A stretch of DNA of 64,000 bases. Origin: Stutzerimonas stutzeri TS44. GTDB taxonomy: Bacteria; Pseudomonadota; Gammaproteobacteria; Pseudomonadales; Pseudomonadaceae. Of the stretch, positions 10,269-19,660 are shown piece after piece (the first letter of the stretch is position 1; each line of letters begins with the position of its first letter). The translations under genes were made by a program, and so were the position numbers. The stretch lies in the NCBI GenBank assembly GCA_000263395.1, contig AJXE01000003.1, positions 124,001-188,000 on the forward strand. Reading direction: 5' to 3'. The notes under the pieces are model-generated. The model was given only the letters and a program-made list of their open reading frames with translations, was not told where the DNA came from and did not search any database.

Positions 10269-11036
10269 TCAATGCAGGATCTGGCTGAGGAACAGCTTGG
10301 TCCGATCATTCACCGGGTTGTTGAAGAACACCTCCGGCTCGGCCTGCTCGACGATCTCGCCGCGATCCATGAAGATCACCCGGTCGGCCACGGTGCGCGC
10401 GAAGCCCATCTCGTGGGTCACGCAGAGCATGGTCATGCCGCTTTCGGCCAGGCGGATCATGGTGTCCAGCACCTCCTTGACCATTTCCGGGTCGAGCGCC
10501 GAGGTCGGCTCGTCGAACAGCATGATCTTGGGTTTCATGCACAGCGCCCGGGCAATCGCCACGCGCTGCTGCTGGCCGCCGGAGAGCTGGCCGGGATATT
10601 TGCCGGCCTGCTCCGGGATGCGCACCCGCTCCAGGTAATGCATGGCCACTTCCTCGGCCTGGCGGCGCGGCAGCTTGCGCACCCACATCGGTGCCAGCGT
10701 GCAGTTCTGCAGCACGGTCAGGTGCGGGAACAGGTTGAAATGCTGGAAGACCATGCCGACTTCGCTGCGAACCGTCTCGATGTGCTTGAGATCGCTGGTC
10801 AGCTCCACACCGTTGATGACGATGCGTCCCTGCTGGTGCTCCTCCAGCCGGTTGAGGCAGCGGATGGTGGTGGACTTGCCCGAGCCGGACGGCCCGCAGA
10901 GCACGATGCGCTCGCCCTGGCGCACGCTCAGGTTGATGTCCTTGAGCACATGGAACTGGCCGTACCACTTGTGCACGCCCTGCATGAGGATGACCGGCTC
11001 GCTCGCCTGCTCCGGTCGTGCCACGGTATCGCTCAT
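10269..11036 (-). CDS. aapP: General L-amino-acid ABC transporter, ATPase
   Basis: A 255-residue polar-amino-acid ABC ATPase. Walker A GPSGSGKS, signature LSGGQQQR, Walker [13 protein letters not shown] and the H-loop VTHEMGFA are intact. It is the last gene of a four-gene minus-strand set (binding protein, two permeases, ATPase) in the order of the aapJQMP/bzt systems, which take up a wide range of L-amino acids. Spacing to aapM is 9 bp. Substrate range is inferred from the system type. Confidence 0.93.
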   Translation of the reverse strand: MSDTVARPEQASEPVILMQGVHKWYGQFHVLKDINLSVRQGERIVLCGPSGSGKSTTIRCLNRLEEHQQGRIVINGVELTSDLKHIETVRSEVGMVFQHFNLFPHLTVLQNCTLAPMWVRKLPRRQAEEVAMHYLERVRIPEQAGKYPGQLSGGQQQRVAIARALCMKPKIMLFDEPTSALDPEMVKEVLDTMIRLAESGMTMLCVTHEMGFARTVADRVIFMDRGEIVEQAEPEVFFNNPVNDRTKLFLSQILH

Positions 11037-11045
11037 AACCCTCTC

Positions 11046-12143
11046 CTAGTTCCTGTGACCAGTATCGAGCTTGCGCTCCAGGTGCATCGAATAGCGCGAC
11101 ATGCCGAAGCAGAACAGCCAGTAGACCAGCGCGGCGAACACATAGCCCTCGGTGGACATACCCAGCCAGGCCGGGTCCGCCGTGGCGCGTTTGATGCTGT
11201 TGAGGAAGTCGAACAGGCCGATGATGATCACCAGGCTGGTGTCCTTGAACAGCGCGATGAAGGTATTGACGATGCCCGGAATCACCAGCTTCAGCGCCTG
11301 CGGCAGGATCACCAGCAGCGTGCTGCGCCAGTAGCCCAGGCCCAGCGCCGCGGCGGCCTCGTACTGGCCCTTGGGGATCGCCTGCAGGCCGCCGCGCACC
11401 ACCTCGGCGATATAGGCCGCCTCGAAGAAGATCACCATCAGCATGGCGCGCATCAGCTTGTCCAGGTTCATGCCTTCGGGCAGGAACAGCGGCAGCATCA
11501 CCGAAGACATGAACAGCACGGTGATCAGCGGCACGCCGCGCCAGAACTCGATGAACGTCACGCACAGCACGCGGATCGCCGGCATGTCCGAGCGCCGCCC
11601 CAGCGCCAGCAGAATGCCCATCGGCAGCGCACCGGCGATGCCCACGGCGGCGATGACGATGGTCAGCATCAGGCCGCCCCACTGGCTGGTCGACACCGTC
11701 TGCAGGCCGAGGAAGCCGCCATGCAGCAGCCAGTACGCCAGCAGCGGGTAGCTCAGCAGATAGGCAAACCCGTAGCGCACCTTGTGCGGCATCTGGCGCA
11801 GGAAGAACGGCGTCGCCCCGATGATCGCCAGCCACACGCTGAAGTCGACCCGCCAGCGCAGTTCGGCCGGGTAGAAGCCGTACATGAACTGGCTGAAGCG
11901 CGCCCGCACGAAGACCCAGCACGCGCCTTCGCGCGTGCAGTCGGCGCGGGTTTCGCCGCTCCAGTCGGCGCTGAAGATCGCCCAGTCCAGCAGCGGCGGA
12001 ATCACCAGCCAGATCGCATACAGCCCCAGCAGCGTCAGCAGCGTGTTGCCGACGCCGGAGAACAGGTTCGCCCGCAGCCAGCCGATGGCGCCCAGGTTGC
12101 TCGACGGCGGCGGCAGGTCAGGCTTGAAATGGTGAGTCGTCAT
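11046..12143 (-). CDS. aapM: General L-amino-acid ABC transporter, permease AapM
   Basis: A 365-residue inner-membrane permease of the HisMQ family. The C-terminal half carries the EAA-type loop (EVVRGGLQAIPKGQYEAAAA, then LGLGYWRSTLLVILPQA), where the ATPase docks. It is longer than ordinary HisM-type permeases because of the extended N-terminal part with an extra soluble stretch (about residues 60-110), a trait of AapM/BztC proteins. It is ten bases upstream of aapP and ten downstream of aapQ on the same strand, so the three are co-transcribed. Confidence 0.92.
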   Translation of the reverse strand: MTTHHFKPDLPPPSSNLGAIGWLRANLFSGVGNTLLTLLGLYAIWLVIPPLLDWAIFSADWSGETRADCTREGACWVFVRARFSQFMYGFYPAELRWRVDFSVWLAIIGATPFFLRQMPHKVRYGFAYLLSYPLLAYWLLHGGFLGLQTVSTSQWGGLMLTIVIAAVGIAGALPMGILLALGRRSDMPAIRVLCVTFIEFWRGVPLITVLFMSSVMLPLFLPEGMNLDKLMRAMLMVIFFEAAYIAEVVRGGLQAIPKGQYEAAAALGLGYWRSTLLVILPQALKLVIPGIVNTFIALFKDTSLVIIIGLFDFLNSIKRATADPAWLGMSTEGYVFAALVYWLFCFGMSRYSMHLERKLDTGHRN

Positions 12144-12153
12144 GGCTTGCTCC

Positions 12154-13335
12154 TCACCGTTCGATCAGCGCGATGCGCCGGTTGTACCCGTTCATCAGCA
12201 GCGAAATGCTGATGCTGATGGCCAGGTACACGCTCATGGTGATCGCCATCGTCTCGATCGCCTGGCCGGTCTGGTTGAGCACCGTACCGGCGAACAGCGA
12301 CACCATGTCCGGGTAGCCGATGGCGGCCGCCAGCGAGGAGTTTTTCGTCAGGTTGAGGTACTGGCTGGTCAGTGGCGGGACGATCACCCGTAGCGCCTGC
12401 GGGATGATCACCAGCCGCAGCGTCTGTCCGGCGCGCAACCCCAGCGACTCGGCCGCCTCGCTCTGTCCGTGGCTGACCGCCTGGATGCCGGCACGTACCG
12501 TTTCACCGATGAACGCCGCCGTGTAGACCGCCAGCGCCAGCACGATCGACACCAGTTCGGGAATCACGATCCAGCCGCCGCGGATGTTGAAGCGCTGCAA
12601 CTGCGGCACCTCCCAGTCGAACGGCGCGCCCCACAGCAGCACGCTCAGCGTGGGAATCGCCACCAGCAGCGCCAGGCTCGACCAGAACAACGGAAACGGC
12701 TGCCCGGTGGCATGCCGCCGCGCACGCGCCCAGCGGGCGAGCACCACAACCGCCAGCGCCGCCGCCAGCAGCGCCAGCCAGAACGGCCAGAAACCCTCCG
12801 CGGCACTGGGCGCCGGCAGCTGCACGCCGCGATTGTTGAGGAAGATCACACCGCCCAGGCTCAGGCTGTCGCGCGGGCCGGGCAGCGGACCGATCACCGC
12901 GAAATAGACGAAGAAGATCTGCAGCAGTGGCGGGATGTTGCGGAACGTCTCGATATACAGCGTCGCCAGCTGGCGGACCAGCCAGTTCGACGATAGCCGC
13001 GCCACGCCTAGCGTGAAGCCGATCAGCGTCGCCAGGATGATGCCGATGACACTGACCAGCAGCGTGTTGAGCAGCCCGATCCAGAACACCCGGCCGTAGG
13101 AATCGCTCTCGCTGTAGTCGATCAGGTGCTGGGAAATGCCGAAGCCGGCGGCATTGTCGAGGAAGCCGAAACCGGACGTGATGCCGCGATGGGCCAGATT
13201 GGCCTGCGTGTTGACGAACAGGAACCAGCCGAACGCCACCACCGTGACCACCGCCAGCACCTGGAACACCCAGGCGCGCACGCGCGGATCGGTCAGCGGC
13301 GAGCGTCCCGCAGGCCTTGATTCAGTACTGCGCAT
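12154..13335 (-). CDS. aapQ: General L-amino-acid ABC transporter, permease AapQ
   Basis: A 393-residue HisMQ-family permease with the EAA loop ETVRAGIQAVSHGQSEAAES followed by LGLRAGQTLRLVIIPQALR. Like AapQ/BztB it has a long central insertion (about residues 140-250) with additional hydrophobic segments between the first and last membrane blocks. It partners AapM in the membrane. It follows aapJ by about 96 bp and precedes aapM by 10 bp. Confidence 0.92.
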   Translation of the reverse strand: MRSTESRPAGRSPLTDPRVRAWVFQVLAVVTVVAFGWFLFVNTQANLAHRGITSGFGFLDNAAGFGISQHLIDYSESDSYGRVFWIGLLNTLLVSVIGIILATLIGFTLGVARLSSNWLVRQLATLYIETFRNIPPLLQIFFVYFAVIGPLPGPRDSLSLGGVIFLNNRGVQLPAPSAAEGFWPFWLALLAAALAVVVLARWARARRHATGQPFPLFWSSLALLVAIPTLSVLLWGAPFDWEVPQLQRFNIRGGWIVIPELVSIVLALAVYTAAFIGETVRAGIQAVSHGQSEAAESLGLRAGQTLRLVIIPQALRVIVPPLTSQYLNLTKNSSLAAAIGYPDMVSLFAGTVLNQTGQAIETMAITMSVYLAISISISLLMNGYNRRIALIER

Positions 13336-13431
13336 CGAAAACCCTCGTACGGCACCGCCGAAGCGGAGCGCGTGCCGTCAGTGCCGTTCCCTGGAAACGG
13401 GCCGGCAGCGCCTGCCGCCGGCCCCGGACAC

Positions 13432-14460
13432 TCAACGCACCGGTGGTGCGTACTGCAATCCGCCCTTGTTCCACAGGGCATTGAGGCCGCGCTCGATCTT
13501 CAGCGCGCTGCCGGCGCCGACGTTGCGCTCGAAGATCTCGCCGTAGTTGCCCACCTGCTTGACGATCTGCACCGCCCAGTCCGCCGGCAGCTTGAGGTCC
13601 TTGCCGTATTCACCCTCGCCACCGAGCAGGCGCGCCACGTCCGGGTTCTTGGTTTCCTTGGCGACCTTCTCCACGTTCGCCGAGGTCACGCCCAGCTCTT
13701 CGGCATTGAGCATGGCGAACAGCGTCCAGCGCACGATATCGAACCATTCCTCGTCGCCCTGGCGCACGGCCGGGCCGAGCGGTTCCTTGGAGATCACCTC
13801 GGGCAGCACGACGTATTGCTCGGGATTGGCCAGCTTGATGCGCTGCGCATAGAGCTGCGACTGGTCAGAGGTCAGCACGTCGCAGCGGCCCGATTCCAGC
13901 GACTTGGCGCTCTCGTCGGAGGTGTCGTAGGTGATGGGGGTGTATTTGAGGCCGTTGGCGCGGAAGTAGTCGGAGAGATTGAGTTCGGTGGTGGTGCCGG
14001 CCTGGATGCAGACGGTGGCGCCGTCCAGCTCCTTGGCGCTGCTGACGCCGAGCTCCTTGTTCACCAGAAAGCCCTGGCCGTCGTAATAGGTCACCCCGGT
14101 GAAGTTCAGCCCCATCGCCGAATCCCGCGAGCTGGTCCAGGTGGTATTGCGCGACAGCACGTCGATCTCGCCGGACTGCAGCGCGGTGAAGCGCTCCTTG
14201 GCGGTCAGCGGGCTGAACTTGACCTTGCCGGCATCGCCGAACACCGCAGCGGCCACCGCGCGGCAGACATCCACGTCGATGCCTTTGTACTGCCCCTTGG
14301 CATCGGCGAAGGAGAACCCCGGCAGCCCGTCGCTGATGCCGCATTGCACGAAGCCCTTCTTCTTCACGGCATCCAGGGTCGCCCCGGCATGCGCCGCCCC
14401 GCTGATAGCGAACAGCGTCGCGACGCTCAGCACGGTCAGTGTGGATTTCACCCTCTTCAT
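13432..14460 (-). CDS. aapJ: General L-amino-acid ABC transporter, periplasmic binding protein
   Basis: A 342-residue periplasmic solute-binding protein of the SBP-3 class. Residues 1 to about 26 form a signal peptide (KSTLTVLSVATLFAISGAAHA). The mature start ATLDAVKKKGFVQCGISDGLPGFSFADA and the later WTSSRDSAMGLNFTGVTYYDGQGFLV are characteristic of AapJ/BztA. It heads the aapJQMP set. An SD-like GGAGGTT (complement of aacctcc) is just upstream of the ATG. Confidence 0.93.
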   Translation of the reverse strand: MKRVKSTLTVLSVATLFAISGAAHAGATLDAVKKKGFVQCGISDGLPGFSFADAKGQYKGIDVDVCRAVAAAVFGDAGKVKFSPLTAKERFTALQSGEIDVLSRNTTWTSSRDSAMGLNFTGVTYYDGQGFLVNKELGVSSAKELDGATVCIQAGTTTELNLSDYFRANGLKYTPITYDTSDESAKSLESGRCDVLTSDQSQLYAQRIKLANPEQYVVLPEVISKEPLGPAVRQGDEEWFDIVRWTLFAMLNAEELGVTSANVEKVAKETKNPDVARLLGGEGEYGKDLKLPADWAVQIVKQVGNYGEIFERNVGAGSALKIERGLNALWNKGGLQYAPPVR

Positions 14461-14561
14461 CGAAACCTCCAGTTTGCTTTCTTATTCTCGGGTCGGAATC
14501 GTCCGCCACCTCGCGAACGGTTCGGCGAGAGCACTGGCAGCAGAGTCAAAGCTGAGTCTAG

Positions 14562-15458
<897 letters not shown>

Positions 15459-15587
15459 ACGATCGCCCTCGCAAAGCGAGGCGGCGCAGTCGAATTTGCA
15501 CGGCTACGCTTGCTACAAGGCCGAATGCTTCGGTGCCGTTGCGCGTGACGCACGCCCGCCAGTTCGCGGCGCGTGGGAGGGGGCGCG

Positions 15588-15635
15588 ATGAAAATCGCCA
15601 GCGACTGTTGCCGCGCCGCAGGGGCGTGGCGATGA
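15588..15635 (+). CDS. Putative 15-codon leader ORF coupled to the diguanylate cyclase gene
   Basis: A short frame starts with ATG at 15588, preceded by a strong SD (GGGAGGGGGCGCG), encodes MKIASDCCRAAGAWR and stops with TGA at 15633-15635. Its stop overlaps the ATG of the diguanylate cyclase gene (15632) as ATGA. The cyclase gene has only a weak SD of its own (GGGGCG). This is the classic geometry for translational coupling, so the peptide may serve to set cyclase expression. No homology is claimed; it could be a chance frame. Confidence 0.45.
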   Translation: MKIASDCCRAAGAWR

Positions 15636-16567
15636 AACTGCTCCAGCAACCGGTAGACCTGCTGCAACTGAGCCAGATGCGCCTGATGCAGCAGGTCGAC
15701 GTGGCCCATCTGCGCCTGCTCGCCAATCGGTTCGAGCTGTGCGAAATGGCAGTCGACGAGGTCCTGCTGTCGCCACGCAGCATCAACCACTTCCTCTACC
15801 TACTGCTCGAAGGGCAACTGACGGTCTACCTCGACACCCTGGACAGCCCGGTGCTGCGGCTGATCGAGCCCTGCGAGTGCGCCGGCGAAATCAGCTTCGT
15901 CGATCGCCTCCCACCACCGACCTACGTCGCCGCCAGCCAGCCGAGCCGACTGCTGCGTCTGCACAACCGGGATTTCGACTGCCTGACGACCTCGCCCCGA
16001 CTCATGCGCAATCTCGTCGGCCTGCTCTGCGAGCGCGTGCGCCTGAGCGACCGGCTGATCATCAACAGCGAGCACAACGCCAACGTCGACATGCTCACCG
16101 GCGTCTTCAACCGGCGCTGGCTGGAGCACATCTTCGAGCGCGAGCGCGCCCGCTGCGCGTTCAGCCAGCTGCCGCTGTGCCTGCTGATGCTGGATGTCGA
16201 TCACTTCAAGGCCTACAACGACAAGCACGGCCACCTGGCCGGCGACCACGCGCTGCTGATGGTCGCCCGCACGCTGGGCGCCCAGCTGCGGCCCAAGGAC
16301 AGCCTGATCCGCTTCGGCGGCGAGGAGTTCGTCATCCTGCTGCCGGAGCTGGATACGGCCGAGGCGCGGCTGATCGGTGAGCGGCTGTTGCGCAGCATCG
16401 AACAGGTCAGCACGTTCGATACCGCCATCGGCACCCTGCCGGGGGTCACCGTGTCCATCGGGCTGGCGCAGATGCAGGCGGACGACGAGCTGGCAGACCT
16501 GATCGATCGCGCCGACAAGGTGCTCTACCAGGCCAAGCAACAGGGCCGAAACCGGCTGTGCGCCTGA
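15632..16567 (+). CDS. Diguanylate cyclase with N-terminal cyclic-nucleotide-binding-like sensor domain
   Basis: A 311-residue cytosolic GGDEF protein that would make c-di-GMP from two GTP. Residues 1-135 look like a cNMP-binding/CRP-type sensor fold (LLLEGQLTVYLDTLDSPVLR, then CAGEISFVDRLPPPTYVAA), residues 145-311 are GGDEF. The active loop is RFGGEEF and an inhibitory-site RPKD lies five residues before it, so product inhibition is expected. A longer open frame reaches back to 15434; the ATG at 15632 starts where the domain starts and is coupled to the 15-codon leader ORF. What ligand, if any, the N-domain binds is not known. Confidence 0.88.
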   Translation: MKLLQQPVDLLQLSQMRLMQQVDVAHLRLLANRFELCEMAVDEVLLSPRSINHFLYLLLEGQLTVYLDTLDSPVLRLIEPCECAGEISFVDRLPPPTYVAASQPSRLLRLHNRDFDCLTTSPRLMRNLVGLLCERVRLSDRLIINSEHNANVDMLTGVFNRRWLEHIFERERARCAFSQLPLCLLMLDVDHFKAYNDKHGHLAGDHALLMVARTLGAQLRPKDSLIRFGGEEFVILLPELDTAEARLIGERLLRSIEQVSTFDTAIGTLPGVTVSIGLAQMQADDELADLIDRADKVLYQAKQQGRNRLCA

Positions 16568-16666
16568 GCCGCAGCGCTGTCAACCGGGAACATGGTCAAT
16601 ACTTCGCCAGGCCAGCGTCTTGCATTACACTGGCGCACGAATTTCCCAATTGATGACGAGAAGACC

Positions 16667-18070
16667 GTGCTCAAAGCACTCAAGAAAATCTTTGCCAAGG
16701 ATGAGCCCCAGCCGGCGCCCGTGATGCCCGCCGCCAGCAGCTCTGCCACCGACCCTGTCCAGACGCCGCACACCCAGCCCGCGCCGCAAGCGCAAAAGCC
16801 CGCACGCGCCGCCGAAAAACCGCGCCGTGCGCGCCACAGCAAGCCCGCCGCCCCGGCCTGGAAGCTCGAAGACTTCGTGGTCGAGCCGGTCGAAGGCAAG
16901 ACCCGCTTCCATGACTTCAAGCTCGCCCCCGAGCTGATGCACGCCATTCACGACCTCGGCTTCCCCTACTGCACGCCGATCCAGGCGCAGGTGCTGGGCT
17001 TCACGCTCAAGGGCCAGGACGCCATCGGCCGCGCGCAGACCGGCACCGGCAAGACCGCCGCGTTCCTGATCTCGACCATCACCCAGCTGCTGCAGACACC
17101 GCCGCCAAAAGATCGCTACATGGGCGAGCCGCGTGCATTGATCATCGCGCCGACCCGCGAGCTGGTGGTGCAGATCGCCAACGACGCGCTGGACCTGGCC
17201 AAGTACACCGGCCTGAACGTGATGAGCTTCGTCGGCGGCATGGACTTCGACAAGCAGCTCAAGCAGCTCGAATCGCGCTTCTGCGACATCCTGGTTGCCA
17301 CGCCCGGACGCCTGCTGGACTTCAACCAGCGCGGCGAGGTGCACCTGGACATGGTCGAGGTGATGGTGCTGGACGAGGCCGACCGCATGCTCGACATGGG
17401 CTTCATCCCCCAGGTCCGCCAGATCATTCGCCAGACGCCGCCCAAGAGCGAACGCCAGACCCTGCTGTTCTCTGCCACGTTCACCGACGACGTGATGAAC
17501 CTCGCCCGCCAGTGGACGGTGAACCCGGCCATCGTCGAGATCGAGCCGGAGAACGTCGCCAGCGACACCGTCGAGCAGCACGTCTACGCGGTCGCCGGCA
17601 GCGACAAGTACAAGCTGCTCTACAACCTGATCAGCCAGAACGACTGGACCCGGGTGATGGTCTTCGCCAACCGCAAGGACGAGGTGCGGCGCATCGAAGA
17701 ACGCCTGACCAAGGACGGCATCAGCGCCGCGCAGATGTCCGGCGACGTACCGCAGCACAAGCGCATCAAGGTGCTGGAAGGCTTCCGCGAGGGCAAGATT
17801 CGCGTGCTGGTGGCCACCGACGTCGCCGGCCGCGGCATCCACGTCGATGGCATCAGCCACGTGATCAACTTCACCCTGCCGGAAGACCCGGACGACTACG
17901 TGCACCGCATCGGCCGTACCGGCCGTGCCGGCGCCAGCGGCACCTCGATCAGTTTCGCCGGCGAGGACGACGCCTTCGCCCTGCCGCCAATCGATGAGCT
18001 GATCGGGCGCAAGATCCACTGCGAGATGCCGCCAGCCGAGCTGCTGGTGCCGGTGCCGCGCCACCGCTGA
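16667..18070 (+). CDS. rhlB: DEAD-box ATP-dependent RNA helicase, RhlB type
   Basis: A 467-residue RNA helicase. After a start VLKALKKIF and a low-complexity Pro/Ala/Lys linker (to about residue 75) come the Q motif ([12 protein letters not shown]), motif [12 protein letters not shown], Ia [30 protein letters not shown], and the second RecA domain with [10 protein letters not shown] and [10 protein letters not shown]. RhlB unwinds structured mRNA and in enterics works with the RNase E degradosome. The frame is open from 16592; the GTG at 16667 matches relatives that begin (M/V)LKALKKIF. It ends in a strong terminator. Confidence 0.9.
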   Translation: MLKALKKIFAKDEPQPAPVMPAASSSATDPVQTPHTQPAPQAQKPARAAEKPRRARHSKPAAPAWKLEDFVVEPVEGKTRFHDFKLAPELMHAIHDLGFPYCTPIQAQVLGFTLKGQDAIGRAQTGTGKTAAFLISTITQLLQTPPPKDRYMGEPRALIIAPTRELVVQIANDALDLAKYTGLNVMSFVGGMDFDKQLKQLESRFCDILVATPGRLLDFNQRGEVHLDMVEVMVLDEADRMLDMGFIPQVRQIIRQTPPKSERQTLLFSATFTDDVMNLARQWTVNPAIVEIEPENVASDTVEQHVYAVAGSDKYKLLYNLISQNDWTRVMVFANRKDEVRRIEERLTKDGISAAQMSGDVPQHKRIKVLEGFREGKIRVLVATDVAGRGIHVDGISHVINFTLPEDPDDYVHRIGRTGRAGASGTSISFAGEDDAFALPPIDELIGRKIHCEMPPAELLVPVPRHR

Positions 18071-18087
18071 GACACTGGGAAACGACG

Positions 18088-18113
18088 GGCGAAGCTACGG
18101 CTTCGCCTTTTTT
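18088..18113 (+). terminator. Intrinsic terminator after rhlB
   Basis: An 8-bp perfect stem GGCGAAGC / GCTTCGCC closed by a TACG tetraloop (UNCG type) and followed by six T; it begins 18 bp past the rhlB stop. Confidence 0.9.
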
Positions 18114-18202
18114 GTGCGCCACGCCGGGCTGACGCGGGTCAGCCGGCTACTACCGCAACGGAACGACCGTACAAGCGCTGACGGTGCGTACAAGGAGATT
18201 TC

Positions 18203-18367
18203 ATGGAAAGCCTCGACTGGCTGCTGCTGCTCATCCTCACCGGCTTCGTGCTGCTTTGCGCAGGCTTCGCCAACCGCGACCGGCAATGGGGCATCGTGCT
18301 GCTCAGCCTGGGCATCATCGTCATGTTCTCCACGATATCGTTCAAGCTGTATATCGCCCTGAACTGA
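18203..18367 (+). CDS. Small 54-residue membrane protein
   Basis: An ATG at 18203 with AAGGAGA eight bases upstream opens a 54-codon frame. The peptide has two hydrophobic stretches, residues 6-22 (WLLLLILTGFVLLCAGF) and 30-45 (GIVLLSLGIIVMFSTI), separated by a charged NRDRQ turn, and ends FKLYIALN. It looks like a two-helix inner-membrane hairpin. I do not recognise a named family. It stands between the rhlB terminator and moaE (convergent), so it has its own promoter. The strong SD and sensible composition make it likely real. Confidence 0.7.
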   Translation: MESLDWLLLLILTGFVLLCAGFANRDRQWGIVLLSLGIIVMFSTISFKLYIALN

Positions 18368-18387
18368 TATCCCTCACTCGACGGCGC

Positions 18388-18840
18388 TCAGCGCTGCCAG
18401 CGCTCGGCCGCGGCCTGATCGCTGTCGCGCCCATCGACCCAGCGTTCGCCGGCCGGCGTGCTTTCCTTCTTCCAGAACGGCGCGCGGGTCTTCAGGTAAT
18501 CCATGACGAAACGGCAGGCCTCGAACGCCGCCTCACGATGCGCGCTGGTCACGCCGACGAACACGATCGGCTCGCCCGGCTCCAGCGCACCGACGCGGTG
18601 CAGCACGTCGATGCCGAGCAGCGGCCAGCGCGTCTCGGCCTCGGCGATGATCTTGCCCAGTGCCTTCTCGGTCATGCCTGGCGCATGTTCGAGGAACATG
18701 CCGGCGATTTCGTGACCATCATTGAAATCACGCACGTAACCGACGAAGGCGGCGACCGCCCCGATGCCCAGATTGGCCGCGTGCAGCGCATTCAACTCGG
18801 CGCCCGGATCGAACGCCGCCTGCTGTACCCGAACACTCAT
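18388..18840 (-). CDS. moaE: Molybdopterin synthase catalytic subunit
   Basis: MoaE with MoaD forms molybdopterin synthase, which inserts sulfur into precursor Z (cPMP). The product has 150 residues, the family size. Conserved features seen are GAVAAFVGYVRDFNDG near the start, LHRVGALEPGEPIVFVGV, SAHREAAFEAC and the C-terminal lysine region DYLKTRAPFWKKE, which holds the catalytic lysine. It is the third of three minus-strand genes moaC-moaD-moaE with 1 bp between moaD stop and this ATG. Confidence 0.95.
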   Translation of the reverse strand: MSVRVQQAAFDPGAELNALHAANLGIGAVAAFVGYVRDFNDGHEIAGMFLEHAPGMTEKALGKIIAEAETRWPLLGIDVLHRVGALEPGEPIVFVGVTSAHREAAFEACRFVMDYLKTRAPFWKKESTPAGERWVDGRDSDQAAAERWQR

Positions 18841-18841
18841 T

Positions 18842-19090
18842 TCAACCTCCGGTCACGGTCGGGAAGAACGCCACTTCATCGCCATCGACGAGCGGCTCGT
18901 CCAGGCTGCAGAGCTCCTGGTTGCGTGCGCACATCAGGTTCTGTTCGCCGAGCACTTCCCAGGCGCCGCCGCGCGCCAGCAGGCGCTGACGCAGGTCGTC
19001 CAGGCAGGTGAGTGACGAGTCCCAGTCGAGGCGTTCGCCATCGCTGCCCAGCGCCTCGCGGTAACGGGCAAAAAACTGTACGCAAATCAT
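18842..19090 (-). CDS. moaD: Molybdopterin synthase sulfur carrier subunit
   Basis: An 82-residue ubiquitin-fold sulfur carrier. It ends in the required Gly-Gly (TVTGG), which is thiocarboxylated before donating sulfur to cPMP, and has the family start [12 protein letters not shown] and near-terminal DGDEVAFFP. The ATG at 19088-19090 overlaps the moaC stop TGA as ATGA, so the two are coupled. It is too short to stand out among overlapping longer frames but is clearly genuine by position and ending. Confidence 0.93.
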   Translation of the reverse strand: MICVQFFARYREALGSDGERLDWDSSLTCLDDLRQRLLARGGAWEVLGEQNLMCARNQELCSLDEPLVDGDEVAFFPTVTGG

Positions 19091-19557
19091 GCCTGCACCT
19101 GCCAGTGGCCGCTCTTGCCGCCGCGTTTTTCCAGCAGGCGCACACCCTCGATGCACATGCCGCGGTCGACCGCCTTGCACATGTCGTAGATCGTCAGGGC
19201 GGCGACGCTGGCGGCGGTCAGCGCCTCCATTTCCACCCCGGTCTGCCCGGCCAGCCTGCAGGTGGCGCGAATCAGCACGCTGTCGTCGCCTTCGGCCTGC
19301 AGCTCGACCTTGATGCTGGTCAGCAGCAGCGGATGGCACAGGGGAATCAGTTCGTAGGTCTTCTTCGCCGCCTGGATGCCGGCGATACGCGCCACGGCGA
19401 ACACGTCGCCCTTGGGATGGCCGCCCTGCTGGATCATCTGCAGCGTCTGCGGCAGCATCCGCACGCGCGCCTCGGCCGTCGCCTCGCGCGCGGTGACGGC
19501 CTTGTCGGTCACATCGACCATGCTGGCACGGCCCTGGGAATCGAGATGGGTGAGCAT
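19087..19557 (-). CDS. moaC: Cyclic pyranopterin monophosphate synthase
   Basis: A 156-residue MoaC that, after MoaA, produces cPMP from the GTP-derived intermediate. Motifs seen: [15 protein letters not shown] at the start, [16 protein letters not shown] in the middle (with the active-site histidine), [22 protein letters not shown] and the C-terminal KRGGKSGHW. First gene of the moaCDE unit; moaA is not in the window. Confidence 0.96.
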   Translation of the reverse strand: MLTHLDSQGRASMVDVTDKAVTAREATAEARVRMLPQTLQMIQQGGHPKGDVFAVARIAGIQAAKKTYELIPLCHPLLLTSIKVELQAEGDDSVLIRATCRLAGQTGVEMEALTAASVAALTIYDMCKAVDRGMCIEGVRLLEKRGGKSGHWQVQA

Positions 19558-19660
19558 ATGGCGCTCCTGGCTGGGAAAGTCGCGAGTCTAACCCAGCCAG
19601 CCGCACTCGGTCCGCCCCCGGAAGGGGTACCACCAACGCCCCTTCCGTCGCGAGCGCGGA

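Noticed and set aside
8763-12212. Plus-strand frames of 424 and 646 codons opposite the d1-like gene and aapP/aapM
   Set aside because: Composition typical of antisense shadows; the minus-strand genes have clear domains and SD sequences.
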